This document shows positions 17,273 to 26,627 of a stretch of 64,000 nt of DNA, piece by piece. The notes beneath the pieces were generated by a model, which had not been told where the DNA came from, did no database searches, and saw nothing but the letters and a program-made list of their open reading frames with translations. Numbering within the stretch: the first letter of the stretch is position 1; every line of letters begins with the position of its first letter. The DNA lies in assembly GCA_965200765.1 (NCBI GenBank), contig OZ241380.1, positions 1,736,001 through 1,800,000 of the forward strand, written 5' to 3'. The translations under genes were made by a program, and so were the position numbers. Source of the DNA: G965200765 sp965200765 (lineage in GTDB: Bacteria; Pseudomonadota; Gammaproteobacteria; Arenicellales; JAJDZL01).

Positions 17273-17704
17273 TTAGTTTCCAAATACACTTTTCGTTTTC
17301 ATTTCTGGATAAAGATTATAAATTGTAGAGACAATTTCGGTAAATGAATGGCTTCTAATCCAATTTACTAATTTAACAATGTAATCTTGGACTTCTTCTG
17401 GCAAAGACTCTAGTAATTCTTTGCCAGCTAGATAGCCAGAAAATGTAAGTCGATACATTTGTGGATTATTAAAATCTGATGGCATAATTTCAGCAAGATT
17501 TTTTTCCTTCAATGTTTCAAACACTGTATAGACATCTTTGTCAAATGGTCCATAGTCATAAGGAATAAAGTTGAAATGTGGACCGCCAACCAAGTCAGAG
17601 ACCTTATCGTCCAGAAGGAAGAACAATTTTTGCACTCGTACTGGTGAAAGCGCATTCGTTTGTGCTGTTGACATTACAGCAAGAACATAATCTTCTTTAT
17701 TCAT
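17273..17704 (-). CDS. DUF4065/YwgA-like protein (Panacea type)
   Basis: Small protein of 143 residues with the pattern RVQKLFFLLDDK, then FNFIPYDYGPFDKDVYTVFETLKEKNLAEI and RLTFSGYLAGKELL, as in the SocA/Panacea (DUF4065) and YwgA families. Panacea proteins serve as antitoxins in many toxin-antitoxin pairs, but no toxin gene is visible beside it and about 340 and 560 bases without genes lie on either side. The gene is clearly more AT-rich than its neighbours, which suggests transfer. The function here is unknown. Confidence 0.65.
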   Translation of the reverse strand: MNKEDYVLAVMSTAQTNALSPVRVQKLFFLLDDKVSDLVGGPHFNFIPYDYGPFDKDVYTVFETLKEKNLAEIMPSDFNNPQMYRLTFSGYLAGKELLESLPEEVQDYIVKLVNWIRSHSFTEIVSTIYNLYPEMKTKSVFGN

Positions 17705-18263
17705 TAGTAATTACCTGCAGGATAAGAATTATTCGAAATTATAAATTACAATCGCTTATCTCTCGAGAATAAACCAACATGCCTTTGTCGACAAGCAATC
17801 CAAGTTCGAATCGGTACACGATTGACGGCGAATTGCAATGATCGTTTATGTGACTAAGGTCTTCAGCCTCGGCGAGACTTAGATTTCTCTACTTGGCGCA
17901 TTCGGTTCAATGGGCGATGTTTCAGCTACATTCGAATTTCCCTATCACCCTGGGTAGCATGCTCAATAAGATAGTTGTGTTATATTATACAACAATCCAT
18001 TATAAATATTTTGTGGCGTGTAAACAAAATTTCAGATTTTCTGACGGACTTCAGATGAGAAAACTCTGCTACCTGGCAAACATGAGAATTCAGAAAGTAT
18101 TGCGAGAAATCATGGAAAATGTGTATTTTGCATAGCAAAAGGACAATACAGGAGTACCGCACCAATCAATTTTAGCGAAAACTTTCTCCTGTTTAACTTG
18201 TAGTAAATACTGCTATTCCTGTATGGCCTGAAGCCCTAGACTTGGTACTCTCTCAACCACCTT
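17705..18263. other. Long gap without a supported gene
   Basis: This 559-base stretch lies between the end of the dehydrogenase gene and the start of the DUF4065-like gene. An 80-codon plus-strand frame (17893-18135) has no recognisable family and no ribosome site and is not counted. No strong terminator hairpin was found. It may contain the DUF4065 gene promoter. Confidence 0.5.
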
Positions 18264-20705
18264 CTAAGCGAGCATACGAACAGACTGGGGGTCATACAAA
18301 CTTTGTCGTTCAATTTGTACCGGCACTCGACTATCCTCTACTTCAAGTTCATACTTGCCATCATAAAGATAATCGTCTGACACACCATCCGTATTTCTAA
18401 CATAGCCGTATGCGATGTTCTTGCTCAAAGTGTAGCCCCAACCACCGCTAGTGACCCAGCCAACTCGTTCACCGTTGCGGAATATTGTTTCACGACCCAG
18501 TATTGTGACACTATCGTCGTCTGTCGTAAAACATGCAAGCCTTCGATTCAGCAAGCCTTCTCGTTGCCGCAGCAATGCTTCTCGGCCAATATATGAACTG
18601 TCGTCGTTCAAACGAACTGATTTTCTCATTCCGGCCTCCAATGGTGTATAGTCAGGACCAATATCGCTCCCCAAAGCTCTGAATCCTTTTTCAAGTCTCA
18701 GCGACTCCAATGCCCGATATCCAACCTGCGCCAGTTCCAGTTGTTTTCCAGCTTCACACATCGTTTTGTAAGTCGCCGCCAATTTGCCAACTGGAGTATG
18801 CAACTCCCAACCCAGTTCGCCTGAAAACGAAACTCGCAAGGCAGTAATATCAACGTCGGCAATTTTCAGATTCCGGTACTGTGCAAATGGAAAAGCATCA
18901 TTGGACAGGTCGGTCTCAGTAACCTCTTGAAGCAATATTCGCGATCTCGGGCCGGAAATCGACATTGTCCCAAACTCAGCTGTGACATCTTTCAACTTGA
19001 AATCCCGATGTGCAACTGGTGCATTTCTACAGATATGAACAAAATGATGAGTAGCATAGCCGGTACCGCAAACAATGAAAAACCTGTCATCAGCAAGTCG
19101 CGTAATAGTCAGGTCACATTCAATACCACCAAATTCATTCAGCATTTGCGTATAAACCACGGTACCAACCGGGCGATCAATTCGATTGCTGCACAACCAT
19201 TCCAACGCCGCCAGTGCATCGGGCCCTTCCATGACATACTTCGCAAACGAAGATTGGTCAATGATTCCAACACGTTCTCGCATCGCTTTGTGCTCTTCAC
19301 CGACGCGTTCAAACCATCCAGGGCGACCAAACGAATAAATGTCCTCGGGTGTTTCGCCTTCGGCAGCAAACCAGTTCGGACGCTCCCAGCCAAGTTTCTC
19401 TCCAAAGCAAGCACGTTGCTTTTTCAAGATTTCGTAAATCGGAGACTTGAAGCACGGCCGACCACTTTCATGCTCTTCCTGCGGCCAAGCCAATGTGTAG
19501 TGCTTTGCACACAAATCTCTGGTACGCTCCTTGTTCCACTGGTGGCTTTGATGCACCTTTCCAAATCGACGAATATCTACAGTCCCCATATCCATTGTCG
19601 GATAGCCCTGTATCACCCATTCCGCCAGTACCTTTCCCGCACCGCCGGCACTCGCAATTCCAAACGCATTGAAACCGGTTCCAATGTAAAAGTTTTTCAG
19701 TTCGGGAGATTCGCCGATAATGAAATTGCCATCCGGTGTAAATGACTCGGGACCGCAGATCATTTGCTTGATTGCCGCAGTCTCCAGCCCAGGCACCCGG
19801 GCAATCCCCGCTTGCATCAGCGGTTCAAAGTGTTCCACTTCAAAATCGAGCAACGTAAAACTGAAATTGGACGGCGGTTCATCTACTTCCCAAACTTTCG
19901 GATTGAGTTCGTAGCCGCCGAACACCAGTCCGCCAACTTCTTCCTTGAAATAAATCAATCGGTCCGGGTCACGCACTGTTGGCAACCCCGAGTGAACCCC
20001 GGGTATCTTGCCCGTAACAATGTAATGATGTTTCATTCCGACAATTGGCACATTGACTCCGGCCAATTGACCAAGCTCTCTGGACCACAACCCGGCACAG
20101 TTGACAACAATCTCGCATTCAATATCACCCAGATTGGTTGAAACTCCCGATACTCGACCGTTCTTCTGCGAAATCTTCTCTACCTGGCAATTTTCAATGA
20201 ACTGGCCGCCCTTGTTGCGCGTACCTTTCACCAGTGCCTGAGAAAGGTCGGATGGATTCGCTTGTCCGTCCGACGGGATGAATGCCGCGCCGATGACATC
20301 GGACACATCCAGAATTGGACAAAGTTCCCTGACTTCCGAAGGACCAATGAAGTCCATTTCCAATCCAAAAGCACCTGCCATCGACACTTGCCGCTTGATT
20401 TCGTGCACGCGTTCGGGACGACAGGCCAGTCGCAAACCTCCATTCATTTTCCAGCCAGTATTCTGCCCGGTTTCCTGTTCCAGCCGATCATACAGTTCCA
20501 CTGAATATTTCAGTAATTGAGTGACATTCGCGCTATTGCGCAACTGACCAACCAGTCCGGCCGCATGCCAAGTGGAGCCATTGGTCAGTTGACCCTGCTC
20601 AAGCACCGCAAAATCGAGTTCACCCTGCTCGGCCAAGTGATACGCAGTGGAACAACCGACAATTCCTCCACCAACAATGACGACTCTGCAATAATTTGGA
20701 ACCAT
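18264..20705 (-). CDS. Dimethylglycine/sarcosine dehydrogenase, FAD and GcvT domains
   Basis: Protein of 813 residues. The N-terminal FAD-dependent oxidase part has VVIVGGGIVGCSTAYHLA at residues 8-25 and STWHAAG at 44-50, where His47 is in the place of the histidine that binds FAD covalently in this family. The second half is a GcvT-like folate-binding part (GIIDQSSFAKY, NRIDRPVGTVVYTQMLNEFGG, SFSGELGWELH, ALESLRLEKGFRALGSDI). Such fusions demethylate dimethylglycine or sarcosine and pass the methyl carbon to folate as methylene-THF or release formaldehyde. AGGAGG eight bases before the ATG at 20705 fixes the start; a longer frame to 20999 would run into the permease gene. Eleven bases separate it from proW. 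Confidence 0.85.
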   Translation of the reverse strand: MVPNYCRVVIVGGGIVGCSTAYHLAEQGELDFAVLEQGQLTNGSTWHAAGLVGQLRNSANVTQLLKYSVELYDRLEQETGQNTGWKMNGGLRLACRPERVHEIKRQVSMAGAFGLEMDFIGPSEVRELCPILDVSDVIGAAFIPSDGQANPSDLSQALVKGTRNKGGQFIENCQVEKISQKNGRVSGVSTNLGDIECEIVVNCAGLWSRELGQLAGVNVPIVGMKHHYIVTGKIPGVHSGLPTVRDPDRLIYFKEEVGGLVFGGYELNPKVWEVDEPPSNFSFTLLDFEVEHFEPLMQAGIARVPGLETAAIKQMICGPESFTPDGNFIIGESPELKNFYIGTGFNAFGIASAGGAGKVLAEWVIQGYPTMDMGTVDIRRFGKVHQSHQWNKERTRDLCAKHYTLAWPQEEHESGRPCFKSPIYEILKKQRACFGEKLGWERPNWFAAEGETPEDIYSFGRPGWFERVGEEHKAMRERVGIIDQSSFAKYVMEGPDALAALEWLCSNRIDRPVGTVVYTQMLNEFGGIECDLTITRLADDRFFIVCGTGYATHHFVHICRNAPVAHRDFKLKDVTAEFGTMSISGPRSRILLQEVTETDLSNDAFPFAQYRNLKIADVDITALRVSFSGELGWELHTPVGKLAATYKTMCEAGKQLELAQVGYRALESLRLEKGFRALGSDIGPDYTPLEAGMRKSVRLNDDSSYIGREALLRQREGLLNRRLACFTTDDDSVTILGRETIFRNGERVGWVTSGGWGYTLSKNIAYGYVRNTDGVSDDYLYDGKYELEVEDSRVPVQIERQSLYDPQSVRMLA

Positions 20706-20716
20706 AATTGAACCTC

Positions 20717-22747
20717 CTACGACAACCCCAATGCTTGCTTGCGGCGATTTGCTGCTGCTGAAATCAACCGGTCCGTTATGATTGCGATAAAGGCAACCGA
20801 TAGTCCTGCCACGAGCCCTCTGCCCGGGTCGGCTTTGGTCAAGGCGATATAGACTTCCTGTCCAAGATCGCGGGTTCCAACCAAAGCGGTAATGACCAGC
20901 ATGGAAAGCGCAAGCATGACTGTCTGGTTGAGTCCAAGCATAATTTCCGGCCAGGCCAGCCGAAACTGAACCTTGGAAAATATCTGCCATTTTGTGCAAC
21001 CCGAAGTTTTGGCCGCATCTATCAGCGCCGGCGGAATGTTTTGAATACCGTAGAGAGTGTATCGAACCGCTGGTGGCAATGCGTACAGCACGACAGCCAC
21101 CATGGCCGAAAAGTCTCCAACTCGAAACAGCATGACGACCGGGAGCAGGTACACAAAGCTGGGCAACGTCTGCAAGGTATCAATACAAACGTGCAAAATC
21201 TTCTTGAAAACTGCGTTTCGTGAAGCAAACAATCCAAGAGTGATGCCGATCATTGAAGCGATGATCACTGAAATGCCGCACAGGTATACCGTGATCATTG
21301 CCTTGCTCCATTGCCCGGTAATCAGAATAAAGGAAGCCAGTGCCACAACCAGTGCAGCTAGTCGTATACCACCAAGTTGATAGCCTGCAATCGCCAAAAA
21401 CAATAGCACGCCGGGCCACGGAACAGTTAGCAGAAACATCTTGACCGGCTTCAGAACATTCAACAGCAAAAATACTTTGACAGCTTCCAGCTCGTCAAAG
21501 AAATTGATATTGATCCACTTGACCAAATCATTCCAGAATTGTCCGGTTGTAATCTGCAGTTCTTTTGGCCATTCGGAGATAATCGGCAAGACAAATCCGA
21601 CAAGCGAAGTAACGACCAGTGCTGAAACTGCCAAAACTGTATTTTGATGACGCGCATAAAAGCTACGGCGTTCTTCCACAAAATGCTGAGGCGGTCGCGC
21701 AGCCCACGCCTGCGACAAGCGGTCCAGCACAATTGCAATCAAAGTAATTGCAAGTCCGGCTTCGAGTCCATCACCGATTGCCTGTCGACGCAACGATGCC
21801 AACACATCAAAACCCAGACCGCCGGCACCGATCATGGATGCAATGATGACCATATTCAGCGATAACATGATCACCTGATTGACACCTACCATTAAACCGG
21901 GGGTTGCAGAAGGAATCAGCACTTTCCATGTCAACTGCTTGCGAGTGCAACCGGCGACTTTTCCAAATTCCTTGATCTCGGTCGGTACAGTGTGCAGTGC
22001 CAGCATGGTAATGCGAACCATGGGCGGCATTGCGTATACCACTGTTGCAATAATTGCAGAGACCGGACCAAAACCGAACAGGAAAAGAACTGGTACCAGA
22101 TACGCAAAAATCGGCACCGTCTGCATCAGATCCAGCAACGGTGTAATCATTTTTTGAAACCAGCTATAGCGATAGCCGAAGACACCCAGCAATACACCGA
22201 ATACAATGCCGATGGGAACCGCAACAGCAATGGATGACAAGGTGACTGCCGCACTTTCCCATTGACCAAACAGCACCAGATAAGCCATGCAAAGAAATAC
22301 CATCAATGCCAGTTTCCAGTCTTTGATCTGCCATGCAAACCAAACCACTGCAATCATCAACCCGAGCCAAGACAGCGGAAGTGTTTGATACTTGCTTCCG
22401 TCGCTGAGGGTAAATTCAAACCCGGACGATAACAATGATTTGATGAAGTCGTATGGAATCTCAATTCCGGCGGCCAGCATCCGGGTGAAGTCCTTGAATG
22501 TCCAAGGGAAAATATAGGCTACATCGCTGACCAGCCATTTCATGAAACTGGTCATGCAATAACGAACACTGGTGCAACTGCCCAGTGCTTCAATTTCCCA
22601 CCTGAGTGGCGACAGCGGCTTCATGGCCCAAGGCCACCACTCACCACCCATCCAAATCACTGCAACTGCAACTGATGCGAGGCCCCATGCAAGCGCCCGA
22701 GTGGACCAAAAAACCGACCGAGTCGGGGAGATAGCTTGCGCAATCAT
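20717..22747 (-). CDS. proW: Betaine ABC transporter permease, two fused domains
   Basis: Protein of 676 residues containing two complete ProW-like permease domains in tandem, roughly residues 60-350 and 390-670. Each has the EAA-type loop and similar marker sequences: QTVPIFAYLVPVLFLFG, YAMPPMVRITMLAL and MLSLNMVIIASMIGAGGLG in the first; QTLPSFVYLLPVVMLF, YALPPAVRYTLYGI and MLALSMLVITALVGTRDLG in the second. Usual ProW is about half this length and works as a homodimer, so this gene likely encodes the whole membrane part as one chain. Start ATG overlaps the proV stop (ATGA). Confidence 0.88.
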   Translation of the reverse strand: MIAQAISPTRSVFWSTRALAWGLASVAVAVIWMGGEWWPWAMKPLSPLRWEIEALGSCTSVRYCMTSFMKWLVSDVAYIFPWTFKDFTRMLAAGIEIPYDFIKSLLSSGFEFTLSDGSKYQTLPLSWLGLMIAVVWFAWQIKDWKLALMVFLCMAYLVLFGQWESAAVTLSSIAVAVPIGIVFGVLLGVFGYRYSWFQKMITPLLDLMQTVPIFAYLVPVLFLFGFGPVSAIIATVVYAMPPMVRITMLALHTVPTEIKEFGKVAGCTRKQLTWKVLIPSATPGLMVGVNQVIMLSLNMVIIASMIGAGGLGFDVLASLRRQAIGDGLEAGLAITLIAIVLDRLSQAWAARPPQHFVEERRSFYARHQNTVLAVSALVVTSLVGFVLPIISEWPKELQITTGQFWNDLVKWININFFDELEAVKVFLLLNVLKPVKMFLLTVPWPGVLLFLAIAGYQLGGIRLAALVVALASFILITGQWSKAMITVYLCGISVIIASMIGITLGLFASRNAVFKKILHVCIDTLQTLPSFVYLLPVVMLFRVGDFSAMVAVVLYALPPAVRYTLYGIQNIPPALIDAAKTSGCTKWQIFSKVQFRLAWPEIMLGLNQTVMLALSMLVITALVGTRDLGQEVYIALTKADPGRGLVAGLSVAFIAIITDRLISAAANRRKQALGLS

Positions 22748-23796
22748 TCTGATTTCTGCGATTGTCCCCCTGTTCTGCTAATCAGGACATCAATCACTGA
22801 TTGTCGCGTAATTTGCCCCACGACTTCGCCGCTTGCGCTGACAACTTCATAAGGAAAATCTGATTCAACAACAGCGGCCGCCAACTCTTCCACTTTCGCG
22901 GTTTCCTGCACTTGCCCGCTAATCGTACTGCCTGCTTCTCTGGGGGTCATAATCGATCTGGCAGTGAAAACCTTGGCCCGCGACAAATCATTTGTGAATT
23001 CTTCAACATACCGGGTTGCCGGATGCAACACCAGTTCCTCTGGCGTTCCAATTTGAATGATCGCTCCATCTTTCATGATGGCGATACGGTCGGCAAGCCG
23101 AACCGCTTCATTAAAGTCGTGTGTGATAAAGACAATGGTTTTCGTAAGCATGGACTGGATGCGCAGAAATTCGTCTTGCATTTCCCGTCGAATCAGAGGA
23201 TCCAAGGCTGAAAACGGTTCGTCCAGAAACCAGATAATGGGTTCAACTGCCAGTGACCGCGCAATGCCGACGCGTTGCTGTTGTCCGCCGGAGAGTTCTC
23301 GCGGGTAGTAGCCTAGCCGGTCTTGCAGGCCAACAAGTTCAATCACCTCTCTCGCCCGTTCTTCACGAGATTTTTGTTCAATTCCCTGAATTTCCAATGG
23401 AAATGCAACATTGCCCAAAACAGTCAGGTGCGGCATCAAAGCGAAATGCTGAAACACCATGCCCATCTTGTGTCGCCGAATCTGAATCATTTCCGACTCT
23501 GACTTGGCAAGGAGATTCTCGCCTTCAAACGAAATCACACCCGCGGTTGGCTCAATCAGGCGCGACAAACACCGAAGCAATGTGGATTTGCCCGAACCCG
23601 ACAAACCCATGATGATAAAAATCTCACCGGACTTGACTTGAATATTCGCATTTCGTACCGCGCCGATCAATTCGGCATCCGCCAGAGTTTCATCTGAAAC
23701 AGATTTCGAGTCATGATCCTGAAAAAAACGCTCGGCATTCTTGCCGAACAGTTTCCAAACATTTTCACAAGACAGAATTGCCTCAGATTCGGACAT
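22744..23796 (-). CDS. proV: Betaine ABC transporter ATP-binding protein
   Basis: Protein of 350 residues with Walker A GLSGSGKST at 64-72, the Q-loop MGMVFQHFALMPH, the signature LSGGQQQR, Walker B IIWFLDEP and the switch histidine FITHD. The last 90 residues look like the regulatory CBS-type tail of ProV/OpuAA. It energises import of glycine betaine or a related quaternary amine. It overlaps proW by four bases and lies 99 bases after proX with a hairpin in between. Confidence 0.9.
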   Translation of the reverse strand: MSESEAILSCENVWKLFGKNAERFFQDHDSKSVSDETLADAELIGAVRNANIQVKSGEIFIIMGLSGSGKSTLLRCLSRLIEPTAGVISFEGENLLAKSESEMIQIRRHKMGMVFQHFALMPHLTVLGNVAFPLEIQGIEQKSREERAREVIELVGLQDRLGYYPRELSGGQQQRVGIARSLAVEPIIWFLDEPFSALDPLIRREMQDEFLRIQSMLTKTIVFITHDFNEAVRLADRIAIMKDGAIIQIGTPEELVLHPATRYVEEFTNDLSRAKVFTARSIMTPREAGSTISGQVQETAKVEELAAAVVESDFPYEVVSASGEVVGQITRQSVIDVLISRTGGQSQKSE

Positions 23797-23828
23797 GTCT
23801 CAGCCGGGGAGCAACAGGATGAATCAAA

Positions 23829-23874
23829 AACACAAAAGAAAACGCGCCAAAAACCGGATCGGCATTGGCGCGTT
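23829..23874 (-). terminator. Hairpin between proX and proV
   Basis: A perfect 10-base stem, AACGCGCCAA (841-850) with TTGGCGCGTT (865-874 in 23.8 kb numbering), and a 14-base loop. On the minus strand it follows the proX stop and is trailed by TTTTCTTTTG. It is likely a partial terminator or an RNA-stabilising hairpin, giving more binding protein than ATPase and permease. Confidence 0.7.
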
Positions 23875-23895
23875 ACATATCACACCAAAGGATAG

Positions 23896-24846
23896 TTATT
23901 TTGTCCAGGCCTGCCAGACGTCCTTATTGTTGTTCATCCACTCGGCAACAACATCTTCAACAGACTGGCCGTCCAAATCGACTTTTACAATCAAAGCACT
24001 CATCATATCGTTATCGATGGTAATGTTGCGAAGTGCCTGGTAGGCTTTCGGCCACTTTGCCTCGCCATCGGCCCAGCCGACCATCTTGATCCACCCGCGC
24101 GGCTTGCCACAATCGTAGGCCATGTCAGGGTTCATTCCCCATGACGGGTCTTCGTAGCATTCGTCGGTGTAGCGCGGAAAATCAACCCACTCGCCTTCAA
24201 ACTTCGCCGTTGCCCAGTGGGGTGTGTAAACCCAAGCCAGGATCGGTGCTTTACGCTGATAAGCCGATTCAATTTCTGCGAACAACGCCGCATCCGTGCC
24301 GGCATGTACAACTTCGTAATTCAAACCCAGCGACTCGGCGCGTTCATCGTCATAGCCACTCCACGTAACGGGTCCGCCCAGATAGCGACCTCGCGGTGCG
24401 GTTTCAGGCGTTGAAAACGCTTCGGCACAGTCGTTCAATGCGGTCCAGTCCGGCAAGCCTGGGCATTTTTCCTTCATATACAAGGGATACCACCATTCCT
24501 CGATTGCATTCATGCCGGTCTCGCCCAAATCAATTGTCTTGCCAGTCGCCAGCGAAGCTTCAAGAACGTCCTTGCCGGTCGTTTCCCAAATTTCCACAGC
24601 AACATGCAAGTCACCGGACTCCAGTCCTACAAACTGAGCAACATAATCAGCCGGAACATATTCGACGTTGTAGCCCATTGACTTGAGGACTTCGCCGCTC
24701 AAAGTGGCAGTAATGAACTGTCCAGTCCAATCATGCCAGGTGATCTTGATCGGATCGCTTGACTCCGCCTGAGCAAATGCCGACGGAGCATAGCCAAACG
24801 TCAAGAACACCAAAGCAAGTGCAACTACACGAAATTTCATCTTCAT
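23896..24846 (-). CDS. proX: Betaine-binding periplasmic protein
   Basis: Protein of 316 residues with a signal peptide (basic MKMKFR, hydrophobic core, cleavage predicted after AFA near residue 25). The mature part begins ITWHDWTGQF and includes GDLHVAVEIWETTG, EEWWYPLY and AWVYTPHWA; the tryptophan-rich pattern fits the aromatic cage of quaternary-amine binders of the ProX/OpuAC group. GGAGG lies seven bases before the ATG. It is the first gene of the transporter set, followed by a hairpin and then proV and proW. Confidence 0.88.
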   Translation of the reverse strand: MKMKFRVVALALVFLTFGYAPSAFAQAESSDPIKITWHDWTGQFITATLSGEVLKSMGYNVEYVPADYVAQFVGLESGDLHVAVEIWETTGKDVLEASLATGKTIDLGETGMNAIEEWWYPLYMKEKCPGLPDWTALNDCAEAFSTPETAPRGRYLGGPVTWSGYDDERAESLGLNYEVVHAGTDAALFAEIESAYQRKAPILAWVYTPHWATAKFEGEWVDFPRYTDECYEDPSWGMNPDMAYDCGKPRGWIKMVGWADGEAKWPKAYQALRNITIDNDMMSALIVKVDLDGQSVEDVVAEWMNNNKDVWQAWTK

Positions 24847-24923
24847 ATTGTTTCCTCCAACTTTATCTGGATGATCGTAGTAAATTAAAACAAATTTGTA
24901 CTCTGCTTGTGAACTCTGTACAG

Positions 24924-25874
24924 TTATTCAAACTCGGATTGATAACGTGTCCAGTTGCTTTCAAAGCGATTTCGGTTCATGTTCGTATAGCCTTCGTATC
25001 CGGCTTCCTGGTCAGGATACAACTCTGCCATGGAAGCGGCTACGTTTTCGCTACCCAATTCCGAGGTTACTTCCTGAACCATGCCCCACATATATTCCCG
25101 AAGATTCAGAACAAGCTTGAACGCAGTCAGCTCGCGCCAGAGTTCGTCGTCGAGTTCTCCATAGTACAATTCAAACACCATGCGTTCGGTGGCATCGCTC
25201 AAATCAGCATTGCAACTGACTCCTGCGAGATCAAACATTGGATGGCCGTAGCCGCCATAATCCCAGTCGATCAACCACACATTATCCAATTCGTCAAACA
25301 TCAAATTCTGTGGAACCATGTCGTTGTGGGTCAACACTGCATGAAAAGGTCGTATGGCCTGCTCAAGCAAATCGTTGATGCGCAGGATTTCCTGCAATTC
25401 ATCCATTAAACGCGTACCGTGTTCGGTACCGATATTGACATACTGTCGTATCACCTGAAATGGCCAGAAGTAAGTGAGCGGCCCCTGAACCTTGTCGGAC
25501 CCCTGATGCAGTTGCCTGAGACAAGAGACAATTTTCTTGCAATTCTCTTCATTGTTTTCCATATCGTCCGGCCGCAGTACGCCGCCAGACAGAAAGTCCA
25601 CAATCGCAAGTCCTGGCTCCAGGTATTGAATCGCCGGCGTTACTCCGATATCGGCGGCGGCTTTCATTGAGGTCTGAACCGATGTCTGGACAATGTTGTG
25701 TACCAGAATGTCGCTTCCAATTCTGGCCACGTAGCGGTTGCTGTTATCGGTGACAACATAGCTTTTGTTGCATAGCCCGCCAATCAGCGGTTGCAATTCA
25801 ACACTGCTTTTCCAGCAGGACAGATCTTTCAGATAACTCTGAATTCTGTCTTCGCTCCAATCCGGTCTGATCAT
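24924..25874 (-). CDS. Choline-kinase-like phosphotransferase
   Basis: Protein of 316 residues of the APH/choline kinase fold: GGLCNKSYVV near the N-terminus, the catalytic LTHNDMVPQNLM loop and the metal-binding LIDWDYGGYGHPMFDLA. Choline and ethanolamine kinases share this pattern. Its position 77 bases before proX on the same strand fits a role with choline or betaine-type substrates, but the substrate is inferred and other small alcohols are possible. Confidence 0.75.
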   Translation of the reverse strand: MIRPDWSEDRIQSYLKDLSCWKSSVELQPLIGGLCNKSYVVTDNSNRYVARIGSDILVHNIVQTSVQTSMKAAADIGVTPAIQYLEPGLAIVDFLSGGVLRPDDMENNEENCKKIVSCLRQLHQGSDKVQGPLTYFWPFQVIRQYVNIGTEHGTRLMDELQEILRINDLLEQAIRPFHAVLTHNDMVPQNLMFDELDNVWLIDWDYGGYGHPMFDLAGVSCNADLSDATERMVFELYYGELDDELWRELTAFKLVLNLREYMWGMVQEVTSELGSENVAASMAELYPDQEAGYEGYTNMNRNRFESNWTRYQSEFE

Positions 25875-26043
25875 TAACTTTGAAACAATTGATGCAAAGA
25901 TTTGCGTGAATTTGATGAACTGTTATATTATCAGTCATAGTAGTTGTATTCAAAAAGAATTTTTATTTGTCTGAACTGAATGAAGGTTTGTCTTGCAATT
26001 AAACGCAACAATCTGATTGAGCAAGCTGTCGAGGAATATTCAA

Positions 26044-26531
26044 ATGCAACAGAACTCTACCAATTTTGTTGAATGGACAAAGAAGTATTCAACTCAGGAT
26101 GCTTGTCTGGAAGAGTTGAACCGGCATCGCTGGAAAAACGGATTCATTTGCCCGAAGTGCGGTCACGACAAGTCCTACGAGCTGAAACATCGTCATTTGC
26201 ACGAGTGCGCCAAATGCGGTCGTCAAGTATCGCCAACGGCTGGCACGGTTTTCGAGCATACGCGTTTGCCGCTGCCCAAATGGTTTGCGGCGATCTACTT
26301 GATAAGTGCTAACAAGGGCAGGATTTCGGCGCAAGGGCTTTCCAGGAATATCAACGTATCTTGGCCAACCGCACATCGAATGTTGAAGAAATTGCGCCCG
26401 TCCATGAGGGGTCGCAACCGCGGTGACTGGCTCGAGGGGCTTGTGAAGTTGAACAATGCTTACGTGAGGGGACGCAAGAGAAGTCGCCGGCCGAGGGCAA
26501 AAAGCCGGTGATTTTCGTAAACAGTGCGTGA
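26044..26531 (+). pseudogene. IS1595-family transposase relic, frameshifted
   Basis: The first about 140 residues match the N-terminal half of IS1595/ISXO2-type transposases: a zinc ribbon (CPKCGHDKSYELKHRHLHECAKCG), the SPTAGTVFEHTRLPLPKWF stretch and the helix-turn-helix. Where active copies carry Asp-Asp at the start of the catalytic domain this one reads LVKLNNAYVRG. The frame then ends at 26511; a shift of one base near 26493 continues as EGKKPVIFVNSA before another stop at 26531. Almost the whole catalytic domain is missing. It is a dead remnant. Confidence 0.8.
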
Positions 26532-26613
26532 AGTCGAGCGCACTGGAACCGGACAAGAACTCTGATTCTGCATCTGAATTGCAGGACGGAATGAATGCAG
26601 GGAATTCTATGAA

Positions 26614-26619
26614 TATAAT
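26614..26619 (+). promoter_or_regulatory. Candidate -10 box before mtaD
   Basis: TATAAT lies eight bases upstream of the ATG at 26628 and no Shine-Dalgarno sequence is visible in between. This could give a leaderless or near-leaderless transcript. No good -35 element is seen, so the assignment is weak. Confidence 0.3.
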
Positions 26620-26627
26620 ATTTGTGC

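Noticed and set aside
17893..18135. 80-codon plus-strand open frame
   Set aside because: No family pattern, no ribosome site, and AT-rich sequence in which such frames arise by chance.
20706..20999. N-terminal extension of the dehydrogenase reading frame up to 20999
   Set aside because: It lies inside the permease gene in another frame. A strong AGGAGG before ATG 20705 and the FAD motif directly after it fix the shorter start.
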